NCBI GenBank assembly: GCA_024114885.1
Contig: CP099424.1
Span: 496,001-560,000, forward strand
From: Septoria linicola
Taxonomy: Eukaryota > Ascomycota > Dothideomycetes > Mycosphaerellales > Mycosphaerellaceae
Reading direction: 5' to 3'
Length of the DNA: 64,000 nucleotides
In this document: in pieces, positions 32,997-42,734 of the stretch
How the letters are laid out: every line of letters starts with the position of its first letter
Numbering within the stretch: the first letter of the stretch is position 1
Position numbers and translations under genes: made by a program
The notes under the pieces: generated by a model
Seen by the model: only the letters and a program-made list of their open reading frames with translations
Database searches by the model: none
Told to the model about the DNA's origin: nothing

Positions 32997-33917
32997 TCAC
33001 GCTTCAACTTGTAAGTTTCCACGCTTCACGCTCGTGGTCGTGGCGTTGCTTTCTGCTTCATCCACTGTGATCAAGGTGCTGGCCTTGTCAAAGATCTCAG
33101 ACAGCCTCAGGATGTCTGAGAGACTGACGACTTGGTCCGTTCTGGTCCAGCCAAGCTCAACAGGCAAGCGCTCGTTCTCTACAACGGAATGTCAGCGTAG
33201 TACGTGCACAGTGCCTCGGAGGTCAGAACGTACCAAAGAAGTACTCAACCAGTCTTCTGTTGACTGTCACACTCTCCCGGTCTCCGAACGCGATAAATGG
33301 CGCCAATATCTCGCCAACACTGAAGTGCTCTACGCTCTCGGTAAAGCAATACTCCGGATTACTCGCTTTGCTCTGCAGCTGCCTTGCAAGCTTGCTATTC
33401 GCCATGTGTTCTCGCGTAATCACGTCTTCTGTCCAGTACTTCTTCGCCTCGTTGAAAATGGTCTGGTTGAAGACGTGATTGTTGCCGAAGTACGCATCAC
33501 TTCTTGACAAGCTACCATCGTGCTCAAGAACATTATGCACGTTCAGCATGTCGAGAGTGAAGAACGTGGCATTGGGCTCAGGGTTGGCTGGGAGTGCTTG
33601 CTGGAACATGACTTTGCCGAGGGATTTGTTGAAGTTTAGGCCTTCGTGCAGCGCATTAATCACGACTGCTTCTGTGAGAGGGGTGACAGCTCCACCATCG
33701 TGAGGGAGGAAGTGGTGGTTGGCGAGAGTGTTTAGCATCGGGCAAGGACCTCTGACTGAGGAGAACATTGTTAGCTGTGGTCGAGGACAAGATTGTCAAA
33801 TTCCCTACAGTCATCAGGCCCTGCTGCAGCCCAGCTCTCGTATGGACCGAGAACCTTTGATGGAAGTGCCAAAGCATAGCTGCTATATAGCGCTACTGTT
33901 GTGATGAAAGTCTTCAT
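32997..33917 (-). CDS. Secreted haem-thiolate peroxidase (chloroperoxidase/UPO type)
   Basis: Exons 33917-33809, 33755-33234 and 33178-32997 encode 270 residues, the size of short-type unspecific peroxygenases. A signal peptide (about 1-18) is followed by the family N-terminus WAAAGPDDFRGPCPMLNTLANH. Cys41 of the PCP motif is the expected proximal haem ligand. EHDGS (114-118) is the Mg-site/acid-base motif of chloroperoxidases and peroxygenases. Sequons such as NATFF and NQTIF suggest N-glycosylation. The enzyme would use H2O2 to halogenate or oxygenate small molecules outside the cell. The last exon supplies the ENERLPVELGW segment and a short C-terminal tail. Confidence 0.93.
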
Positions 33918-34601
33918 GATGTCTAGAATACTGAATCGATAAATTGACTGTGGGACAGTGGAAGAAGAAAGCAGCCATCGACCCTTTAAGTCATCGTCCT
34001 ACTCAGCCTCCTAAGCAAACATCATAATCGTCGCAACGCATACTCGGAACGAATGCGTAGGCAGTCTAACACTAAATGCATGCGTTACCATGAAGCACTA
34101 CTTCTCCTCCCAAGCAACCAATCAACCAAAAGCTAATGACACTGCCTAGAGGTCCTCACATTGATAGTGGAGCACTTTACCATCCACTAGTATCCGCTAG
34201 ATTGGTCACCAGGCATATATCTGGCAACAGCGATGATGCGCTGTGCGACTGTGCGACGAAGTTGTGCATTGCCTTCGGTTTCGGCGCGAAGTTGATGCCA
34301 AGCCGGTCGATGGGTGAAGATCTTGCCTTTTGCCGTGCGAATGTTTCGGGAGGTGAGCGAGCACGAATACGGAGCACGCACTTTCGAACTTGTCTTTGAG
34401 CTCTCTGGTTCCAAAATCCTAGTCGAGGTAGAGGGATCACGACGAAGTGGTCAAGTTTCGTCGTGGAAATCTTGTGTACCAGCAGCACATCGCCTGCAGG
34501 CAGGTTATGTATGAAGACGTGACTTTGGCCATGATATTGAGCAAGCGGTATGGACTGCACGCACGCGCTCTACTATTCCGCCCGATGTCAACGAACACAA
34601 T
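33918..34601. other. Intergenic, no gene recognised
   Basis: About 680 bp between the glycosyltransferase 3' end and the peroxidase start. A 127-codon minus-strand frame (34560-34177) has no recognisable features and is not called. Confidence 0.4.
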
Positions 34602-35872
34602 CTATTCATGGCTCGGTGCAACAACATTGCACTTGACTTCATTCTGGGCAAACACGCTACTGTTGTCAGCATAGCTCAATTTACTAGCGCAAATCCTCGA
34701 CTGACCTTCATTCGTTTCTTAAAGTCATCATAGACGAAGAACCACTTGTCACGATCCTGACAATCCTGCGAGCCATCTGACAGTTCCGTACAGTGCGGCA
34801 TAAGATCCTCCTTCTGCCGTGGACTCGCGCTCGTCCACGGTTTGCGGAGCGGCCAGTCCGAGAAATGCAAGTATTTGGCTTCGTTGTAGTGGAAATCCGG
34901 ATCCCACTTCTCATCTGCTGAACCAAGATAAGCTTTATGACCAGTCTGTCGAAATTCGCGAGTCAATAGATTGTACGGGCGATGAGGGATGACAAGACAA
35001 TCTTTGCCGTAAAGATTGTTCAGCAGTTCCATGTCAAAGTCGCTGTCATTACGATGCTTGAAGGCCTCGGTGATGCGATTCATCTCGAGTTGAGAGGGCT
35101 CAATGAGTACGACTTGTGAAGAGAATGTGTTCTCATCCTCCAGCCAGTAAGCTCGAGGCATGGCAACTGGTGCAGAAGGCAATAGGAACAGCTCGTCCAT
35201 TGACTATGTGCTCGGTCAGTGAGGCATGCATCGCAGACTGCAGTTCTGGCCTACCTGCAACACAGTCGCATCAGAGTCAAGACTCAGCACTCGCTTGTAC
35301 TGCGTCTGATTGAATGCTAGAAGCTTCGTAAAGCTGGCTGCCCAAGTTTCCTCGCCCGATCCAACCTGAAGCTGTATAGGTTGCAATACCACGCCGTACT
35401 CGTCCCTCGCCTTCGACAAGAGACGTGCTGCACGCGAAGATCCACCGACAGGGTAATCCTCAGGATACATCATGACCCGAGATGCCTTACTACCCAATCT
35501 GTGCAATGCCTCGAATATCATTAATGCATTGCACAAGTAAGCCTCGTTCGTGACATACTGGCAGTATGCATACTGCGACCAGTCCACGGTATCTGTTGCA
35601 GACTGGCTGACCGCCGTCACGATTGGCACAGGTTCTCGCGAGTAGTTCTGTAATGTGTACAGTGCCAGAAGAATGCAGGTGATGACTAGCAAAGTCCGCC
35701 AAAGCACGCGCCGCGACTGTCTAGCCTGTAGTCTATCCAGGAAAGACTTTCGCTTTTGCTTCCGGTTTGTGATCTGGTCTTCCATTGGTTCTCCAGCCTC
35801 GCAAGTATGATAGCCTGGGATAAGGATGTCTGCGTGTCTTTCCAGCGAAACACTGCCCCGGTGGACTTCCAA
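34602..35872 (-). CDS. GT8-like type II membrane glycosyltransferase
   Basis: Exons 35872-35255, 35203-34706 and 34643-34602 encode 385 residues. A basic cytoplasmic tail (KRKSFLDRLQARQSRRVL) and a single transmembrane anchor (about 57-74) mark a Golgi type II protein. YVTNEAYLCNALMIFEAL and the metal-binding DSD in VLSLDSDATVLQ (199-201) match the GT8/glycogenin-like fold. The segment RPYNLLTREFR fits fungal GNT1-type N-acetylglucosaminyltransferases that decorate glycoproteins. The donor sugar is inferred, not proven. Exons 1 and 2 are firm. The 14-codon last exon (ending VVAPSHE) is the best reading of the 3' end but less certain. Translation could also begin at the internal Met30 (MEDQITNRK). 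Confidence 0.8.
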
Positions 35873-36926
35873 TGGGCCTTCCTGAGTAACGAATTGTACA
35901 GACCTGCACAGTACTAGGCCTTCAGACCTCAGTCAATCTGCAATGACAACCTGATGAGCCGTCTACTGCTGGATCGAGTTCGCGCGTGGCATAGAGGGTC
36001 AGCGCGCACGGCCGTGCAAGATCGTGAATAACCGGGTATCCTGCGTTCGTCGAACTACATCACAGCACATATTGAGTTGTGTGGCAGTCTTCCATGATGT
36101 ACCTCTTCCGACATGGCGTGTGCAAAACGCTGTTGTAACAGTACAACACACAGAGGTAAAAGCAATGTGACTACGGAAGAGGCGCGTATAGCTTCTTGGA
36201 GGCAGAACATGAAAGACGAATTCGCGATCGGGAAGGAACAACATTCTTCCAGTCGTGTACATGGCATTTGCAATGCAATCCATTTTACACTTGCCTGGTC
36301 AACGTGCAGTATGTATCTCGTGCCTCTAATTGAGAGCGACGATGCTCCCTCAAATTCGGCGTTCAGCGCTCCAATCATGCCTGTTCGCGAGATCATCCTC
36401 GGAGTCACGAAGCCACGAGTTGCGAGCCTCTGCAAGTCCAATCGAGCAGCCAGTCAGCATATCAGAGCCAAAACACCAGTCGACACATCTGATACATCCT
36501 CGCGATAGTCCATCACACGTACCTTTGACTTTCCCGACTACCATCTCCGTAGCCAGTCTCAGGCAGCAAAGAGTCAACATCTCACAAGCCACCAGCATTC
36601 ACAAAAGTGTTCGACCTGACAAGTTGTCCCGAACCACATTCCACCATGCGTATTCCATGTGTCAAGCAAAGGACACATCTCCTCGCGCCACATCCCATAT
36701 GCCATGCTGCATAGCCCTGAAGATCCACAGCATATATCAACTTCGTCCTATAGAGCCATCTTCATAATCATTGTAGCACCATCGATCAATCGATCAATCA
36801 GATCTCATTCGCCCTCTCCAGATCCCAAGATCCACGCGAGATCAAGCCCGGTATATCAACCATTACCTCTCTAGCATTCCCTATCCAACCCTCCCACCAA
36901 ACCTCCCCCATCTCCACAGCTTCATC
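35873..36926. other. Intergenic, no gene recognised
   Basis: About 1 kb. A 131-codon plus-strand frame at 36113-36508 has no domain and no intron logic and is not called. The right end is the leader of the small Cys-rich gene, rich in TCAATC repeats near 36783-36803. Confidence 0.4.
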
Positions 36927-37315
36927 ATGTGCCTCGTCTTCCAATTCCGCTGCCGCTGCGGCCACACCGGCGCCATCCAAACCCGGTGCCCCTTCAACCC
37001 CGGCCACGGTTTCACGCCTCGATGTAGAGCTCACGGAGTGCGGTTCACAGGTCGAGGGCCGATTGCGGATGCTTCGCATTCGGAGCATACGTATCCTGGA
37101 TGGGAAGATAGGACCAAGGCGAGGTGTCCACGGTGTAGGGCGAAAGTGTATCTGTGGGGGACGGCGAGGGAGATGGAGAGTTTGGGAATGTGAGTATCTC
37201 TTCTATTTGAAGGGCGAATGGGGTGGTGGGATGGAATTGTGCTGACTTGTTGTGATGTAGGAATGATCGTCCGAGTAGGAGGCGGGTGGGAAGTGGGAGG
37301 GTGAGGTGGGCTTGA
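36927..37315 (+). CDS. Small Cys-rich, zinc-ribbon-like protein
   Basis: Two exons (36927-37189 and 37261-37315) predict 105 residues; unspliced, it ends after 88. Cysteines occur as FRCRCGH, TRCPF, PRCRAHG and ARCPRCRAKVYLW, a pattern suggestive of a zinc-binding fold. The intron uses donor GTGAGT and acceptor GTAG and adds a basic Arg-rich tail. No signal peptide. The family is not recognised, and the choice between spliced and unspliced ends is open. Confidence 0.6.
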
Positions 37316-37635
37316 GTAGAAGGCTGCAGTCTCTGGTTGATTGGTTTGTGCTCGTGGTCGGGTATTGGTGTTCACGAGTACTGCTCTATGCTTTGTCAGG
37401 ACTGGGATGATCGGTTTTGCATGTTAGAATAGTGAAGAAGAAAAGTCGTCAGAATCAGGCATTGCTTTCAATATGCGTGACTATAGAATCACACATGGAG
37501 ACCAGGCGAATAATGCCGTCCTCCGCGATAGCGTCACATCCAGCAAAAGATCCTTTTTCTGTAGTTTTTGCTCATGCTCGTAGCCATGTCCACCACAGCT
37601 GCTGCGAGATAGCTTGCAAATAATATGCAAAGCGC
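37316..37635. other. Convergent intergenic region
   Basis: 320 bp between the stops of the small Cys-rich gene and the uS11 gene. Nothing recognised. Confidence 0.4.
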
Positions 37636-38348
37636 TCACAGACGACGACCACGGCGACCACCCTTTCTCCGGGTAGAGTCGGATGGGGTTGGGGTGACAT
37701 CCTCGATACGGCCAATCTTCATGCCGGAACGGGCGAGGGCACGGAGAGCGGACTGAGCACCTGGACCTGGGGTCTTGGTACCGTTACCTGGAGACTGTGT
37801 CAGAAGAGAGGCGTGTATTCAGAGATTGAGCTGTACTCACCACCAGTGGCCCGGATCTTGACGTGGAGAGCAGTGATGCCCAACTCCTTGCAGCGGGTCG
37901 CGACGTCCTGAGCAGCCAACATGGCAGCGTATGGGGAGGACTCGTCACGGTCGGCCTTGACCTTCATACCGCCAGTAACACGGCTGATGGTTTCGCGGCC
38001 ACTGGAATCACCCAGGTTAGCCTGTGCACCATGCAGAGATATTCAAATATGTGTGTCCATGCCAACCCCGCAGAAATCTCGAAAGTGGCTCGTTTACTTC
38101 CAGGATTCGGCGGAGTCGCAGATTGACAGCGGATCAGACGTACGAGAGATCGGTGACGTGAACGAAGGTGTCGTTGAACGAGGCGAAGATGCGTGCGACG
38201 CCGAAAACGAGCTCGCCTGGGAAGTCATTGTCAGTGCAAGTTCTTGTACCGTGCCCATCTGTCGCATGTGGATGAACTGACCCTCGCGGACCTGTGGGCC
38301 GAGCTGGACATTTTCCTGCACACGAGGTGCTGCCTTCTTTGGTGCCAT
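37636..38348 (-). CDS. rps14: 40S ribosomal protein uS11 (S14)
   Basis: Four exons (38348-38282, 38216-38144, 38001-37841, 37787-37636) give exactly 150 residues, the eukaryotic uS11 length. The protein reads MAPKKAAPRVQENVQLGPQ, then ELVFGVARIFASFNDTFVHV, the highly conserved ESSPYAAMLAAQDVA, GGNGTKTPGPGAQSALRAL and the basic tail RRKGGRRGRRL. uS11 lines the mRNA channel on the platform of the small ribosomal subunit. Every intron interrupts a codon and the restored frame is exact. Introns within the first third of the gene are usual for ribosomal protein genes. It is divergent from prephenate dehydrogenase. Confidence 0.98.
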
Positions 38349-38700
38349 TGCTGCTGGATGTGTGAGATTCTGTCTTGTCTTGACGCTGAAGCAGCAGCAG
38401 AAGTTCAGGTCGCGAATCGCGAAGTTCGAAATTGGTGGGCTCGTCGGAGCGAAAGTGCAGCCAAGCCCGACATTCGTTCTTTCCCGTCCGAGCTTCCTGC
38501 AGAGCATTTTCTCGCCCAATCTGCACAGCTTCCTTCCACTCTTCTCTCACCATCTGCAACAACTTGCAAGCTCATCGCAACGCCAACAACGTGCGCTATC
38601 CACTGCCTCGTGTGTCCGCTGCGCCATGTTTGTGCCTGCTGCAGGCTGAATCCCTTCCATCCTCCCTGCTGAGAGATCAGCGCACTAACAATCCGACACG
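38349..38700. promoter_or_regulatory. Divergent promoter of uS11 and prephenate dehydrogenase
   Basis: 352 bp between the two start codons, so both promoters must lie here. It contains several polypyrimidine stretches. No TATA box is evident, in keeping with housekeeping promoters. Confidence 0.5.
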
Positions 38701-40437
38701 ATGGCAGACGCTGTGGTGGGCATTATTGGCATGGGCGACATGGGAAAGATGTACGCGAGGAGAATTTCAGATGCTGGATGGATGTGAGTGTGCGGTCCGT
38801 GTCAACCTCAGCTCGACATCACTCAATCAATGGTAAGCACACCCTCGCTCCCCATCACCATCCCATCCCCTCTGCACTGATGACTTGAGTGCATTTGGCT
38901 CGAGTATGGCTGTCGGGTACCACTTTGCGTCGTAATGTCGCGCTGTGCCCCGGTGGCCGTCAATGATGTAAAATCTCAGCTACCTTATAATTTTTGTCTG
39001 ATACGCAGCAACATGTCCTACTTCACACCAGCACATCACATGAGTTGGTGCAGTGGCTAACATTGTCTCAGGTCTTCAGCATACTGATAGCTCCTCAGAG
39101 TCCACGCCTGCGATGTCCCCGAAAAGTACGAAGCCCTTAAGGCCGAGTTCGCCAGCAGAGTAGGACACCTATGTAGCCCTCGTATAGAGTTTGCGCTGAA
39201 GCGTGTCCTGCACAGAAAAATGTCACAATCTTTGAAACTGGTCACCACGTTTCCCGCAGTAGTGACTGGATCATGTACAGCGTCGAAGCCAAGAACCTCG
39301 ATGCCATTGTCGCTCGCTATGGGCCCAGCACGAAGCAGGGCGCCATCGTTGGAGGACAGACCTCGATCAAAGCTCCAGAGATTGCTGCTTTCGAACAACA
39401 CCTCCCAGCAGACGTCGAGATTGTCTCATGCCACTCACTCCACGGTCCAGGCGTAGACCCCAAAGGCCAACCCCTCGTCATTATCAACCACCGCGCCTCC
39501 CAGAAATCCGTCGACCTCGTCGAACGCATCCTCTCCTGCTTCGAGTCGACCTTCGTCCCTCTCTCCGCCGAGAAACACGACCGCATCACCGCCGATACCC
39601 AGGCCGTCACCCACCTCGCCTTCCTCTCCATGGGCACAGCCTGGCAAGCAAACGACCAATTCCCCTGGGAAGTCCCACGCTACATCGGCGGAATCGAAAA
39701 CGTCAAAATCAACCTCATGATGCGAATATACAGCAACAAATGGCACGTCTATGCCGGGCTAGCCATCCTCAATCCTTGGGCCAAAGCGCAGATCAGACAG
39801 TATGCGCAGGGCGTGACGGAATTGTATAAGCTAATGCTTTCTGGACAGAGAGATGAATTCAAGGAGAGAATATATGCTGCGAGGGATGCGGTTTTTGGCA
39901 GAGAGAAGACGGGGCAGGAAGAGGAATTGCTGTTGGAGGATGAGTTGCTGGATAAATTCAGTCTGGGAGACAAGCCGCAGCAGAGAGTCAAGAACAATCA
40001 TCTCAGTTTGTTGGCTATTGTGGACTGCTGGTGGAAGTTGGGAATTGTGCCTTATGATCATATGATCTGCTCTACACCGGTAAGTCTTGCCTCCCTCCTC
40101 TGACACGCCACCAAACTGATATAAGCTTCAGCTCTTCCGCCTATGGCTCGGCATCACAGAATACGTCTACCGCTCTCCTTCTCTGCTGTCCGAATGTATC
40201 GAGACTGCTCTCAATGATGTCTCATTCCGCGCAGACGATTTGGAGTTTACCTTTGCTGCTCGCGATTGGTCGGAACGCGTACAATTGGGCCATATGGACG
40301 GGTATAGAGAGAAGTTCGAGAAGATTCAGAAGTACTTTGCTCCTCGAGTAGCAGATGCTACTAAGGTTGGGAATGAAATGATCAAGACGATTGAGGCGAA
40401 TTTGGCGCAGAAGAGGAAGGCGAAGGAGGGGCAGTAA
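38701..40437 (+). CDS. TYR1: Prephenate dehydrogenase (tyrosine biosynthesis)
   Basis: Exons 38701-38783, 39099-39159, 39216-40079 and 40132-40437 encode 437 residues. The N-terminal NAD(P)-binding motif GIIGMGDMGKMYARR is split by the first intron and continues as ACDVPEKYEALKAEF. Conserved core segments follow: DWIMYSVEAKNLD, EIVSCHSLHGPGVDP and THLAFLSMGTAW, the last close to fungal Tyr1. The enzyme oxidatively decarboxylates prephenate to 4-hydroxyphenylpyruvate in the cytosol. Intron 1 is 315 nt, several times longer than any other here; splicing across it is supported by the continuous family sequence on both sides. It ends 235 bp from a convergent disrupted gene. Confidence 0.95.
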
Positions 40438-40671
40438 CGCTCATCCATCGAGTGCGAGAGCTGCAAAACACGACTCAAGCTGATAGCCACCGCCTGAACT
40501 ATTCGATGTGTCCTCTAGCTCCTGCTCAAACCAAAGTCTTCCCAGAACGACGCACGAAAGCAGCAACAAAATCATCAGCTTCAACGCCGCCATGCGAGCA
40601 ACACATCTTCTCCTCCCGTCCTTCAGACCCTCTCCTCCTCACATCTCTCTTCCCTTCATCCTCTCTTCCCT

Positions 40672-41233
40672 TCACACAATCCCAAGCTTCACCATAAATG
40701 CAGTCCAGCCAATCGACCCCACCCCAATCAACACAAACGGCAACCACACCGAATCCTGCTTCGTCTTCAACCACGCCACATTCGCCACAAACTCCAATCC
40801 CGACCAAGTCATCACAGTCACCACATATCCCAATAGCTCCTTCTTGCTCTCCTCCAGGAGCTTCCAGTCGGAGACTCCTTGAGTTCAGATTCGGATCGGA
40901 ATGGCGCAGGCGCAGAATATGAGGCCGTAGAAGATTGCTCGCAAGGTGTTGACGCGTTGTGACTGGTGGAAGTATTGCTCTTCGGGTGGTGCGAGGTCGG
41001 TGTGGGACCGAGGTGGGAGGGGGTAGGTGTAGAGTTTGAGGAGGAAGCTGTCCTTCTTGTTTGGGTCGGTTGTAGGTGTTCTCGGGGCGCGAGGGGAAGA
41101 TGGAGCTGATGTTGGGGCTGCGAGAGGCAGGGAGGTGGTTTGTGGAGATGGAGATGGAGCTGATGAGGTTGGCGATGATCTGGTTCTGTAGGCTCGAGGG
41201 GGAGATTGGGGGGAGTAATGGCTGCAGCTCCAT
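40672..41233 (-). pseudogene. Disrupted small multi-pass membrane protein gene
   Basis: The first part (from ATG 41233) reads MELQPLLPPISPSSLQNQ in one frame with strongly C-ending codons up to ENTYNR. Good coding sequence then continues one frame over (NKKDSFLLKLYTYPLPPRS, then a hydrophobic AIFYGLIFCACAIPIRI). That frame meets TGA at 40887-40885 and, without changing frame, resumes as TQGVSDWKLLEESKKELLGYVV plus two more hydrophobic segments before a natural stop. The lesions are one frameshift near 41066-41075, in a stretch with no GT to serve as a donor, and one nonsense codon. The family is not recognised. The same pattern could come from two sequencing errors. Confidence 0.6.
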
Positions 41234-41577
41234 TGTGGGTGTTGGTGCAGACGCTGACGAAGATTCTGGGTCCTCGATTGTCACGTTGGTTGTGCTGTAT
41301 TTGAGCTGACGTTGATGTGCAGAGTATTGAGAAGATGGTGGAAGGTCATGTAGAGAAGGTTGATGGAGGAGCAATCGCTCAGCTGCGGTTTCTTGTTTTG
41401 GTGAGCACATCTCGAAGGAGCGAATCGTGGTGAGGTAGATTGATGAGTTGAGCTTTGGGTCACTGTCAGGCAGGTCCGACCGAGATGCAGCTTTTCATCA
41501 CAACTGTCATGGGAGGTGCAAACTTGAGCGTCAGCGCTAATAATTCATTCATATTCAATCATCTCTTCTATAGATGA

Positions 41578-42478
41578 CTAGCAGTTACGTCCACCGGTGA
41601 CGGAAATAGTCTGACCAGAGACGTAGCTGAACAGCGGGCTGCACACAGCCATGACTGCTGCCGCAGCCTCGGTAGCAGTACCAGGCCGGCGCAGTGGGAT
41701 ATCTGCGTATGCAGTGGCTCCTCCGGCATCTTTCTGCTTCTGCGGTATTCCAAGGGCAACCTTCTCTCCATCAGGCGTCGTGACAAAAGCCCCCTCCTCT
41801 TTTGCGGCAGTCAGACGAGTCTGAATGTGTCCGAAAGCAATCGTGTTGCAGCGCACACCGAACGATGGACCCCACTCCTTTGCGATAGCCTTGGTGAGAC
41901 CTGTCACACCAGCCTTTGCAAATGCGTAGTTGGCCTGTCCTGCGTTACCGTGGATGCCGGAAGTGGAGGAGATGTTGACAATGCTGCGTGGCTCGCCGTC
42001 CTTGACACGGAAGTATGGTGCCGCAGTTCTGATCAGCTTGAATGGCGCTGTGCCATGCAGAGCAACGATCGTGTCCCATTGCTTGTCGGTGGTCTTGTGA
42101 ATAACACCATCCCATGTGAAACCAGCGTTGTTGATGATGACATGAATCTTGCCACCGCCAAACTCTGCGGCCTTCTTTACGAGGTCCTTGATATACTGAT
42201 CGTTGAGGATATCGCCAGGTACGTTGATTGCTCGTCCGCCATTCTTGTTGATCTCATCGGCTACGGCTTGTCCCTTCTCTGTGGATTTCTGTCAGTCTTC
42301 TACTGCTCTCATTGCTCTCAACGGCATACTCACTGCCATCAATATCAGAGACAACAACGTTAGCGCCCTCGTTGGCGAAGAGTCTCGCGGCCTCAGCACC
42401 AATGCCCTGTCCACTTCCGGTAATGATGGCGCATTGGCCCTTAAACATGCCACTTGGGTAGTTGAGTTGAGGAGCCAT
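41578..42478 (-). CDS. Short-chain dehydrogenase/reductase, FabG-like
   Basis: Exons 42478-42334 and 42278-41578 encode 281 residues. Classical SDR landmarks are all present: the cofactor motif TGSGQGIG (20-27), NNAG (98-101), a serine in NISSTSG and the catalytic Tyr166-x3-Lys170 pair in NYAFAK. The C-terminal VSGQTISVTGG closes the fold. It resembles 3-oxoacyl-[ACP] reductase-like enzymes, including peroxisomal or mitochondrial multi-use forms, but no peroxisomal tripeptide is present (it ends GGRNC). The 55-nt intron has donor GTGAGT. The gene is divergent from a Gfo/Idh/MocA oxidoreductase, so the two may be co-regulated. Confidence 0.93.
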
Positions 42479-42734
42479 GATTGATAGACGTGTATGATGG
42501 TATGGAGTACGAGAGGATGCAGGCAAATGTGAGATCTACTTACCGGACCAGTCTACATTTCTATACCTTCGGTACAAGACGTGTCGCCGGCAATGACACC
42601 AGCTCAAGAACCTCGGCCGGGAAAAGCTGCCAAAACGTCAAAGCTTCTTTTGTGCCTTGCCTTGCAACATTCAGGCAACTATTGTGCTTACCTTTGTACC
42701 AGCTGAGATTCGTCCTTGCAGCATCAACCACACC
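42479..42734. promoter_or_regulatory. Divergent promoter, SDR and Gfo/Idh/MocA genes
   Basis: Only 256 bp separate the two start codons, so the promoters share this space. The in-frame extension of the right-hand ORF into it (to 42657) is not used as the start. Confidence 0.5.

Noticed and set aside
36113..36508. 131-codon plus-strand frame
   Set aside because: No domain, no signal peptide, poor codon pattern, stands alone in a gap.
40526..41410. 294-codon minus-strand open frame taken as one intact protein
   Set aside because: Only its first part looks coding; from about 41066 the better coding sequence is in the next frame, and the tail of this frame is low-complexity read-through.
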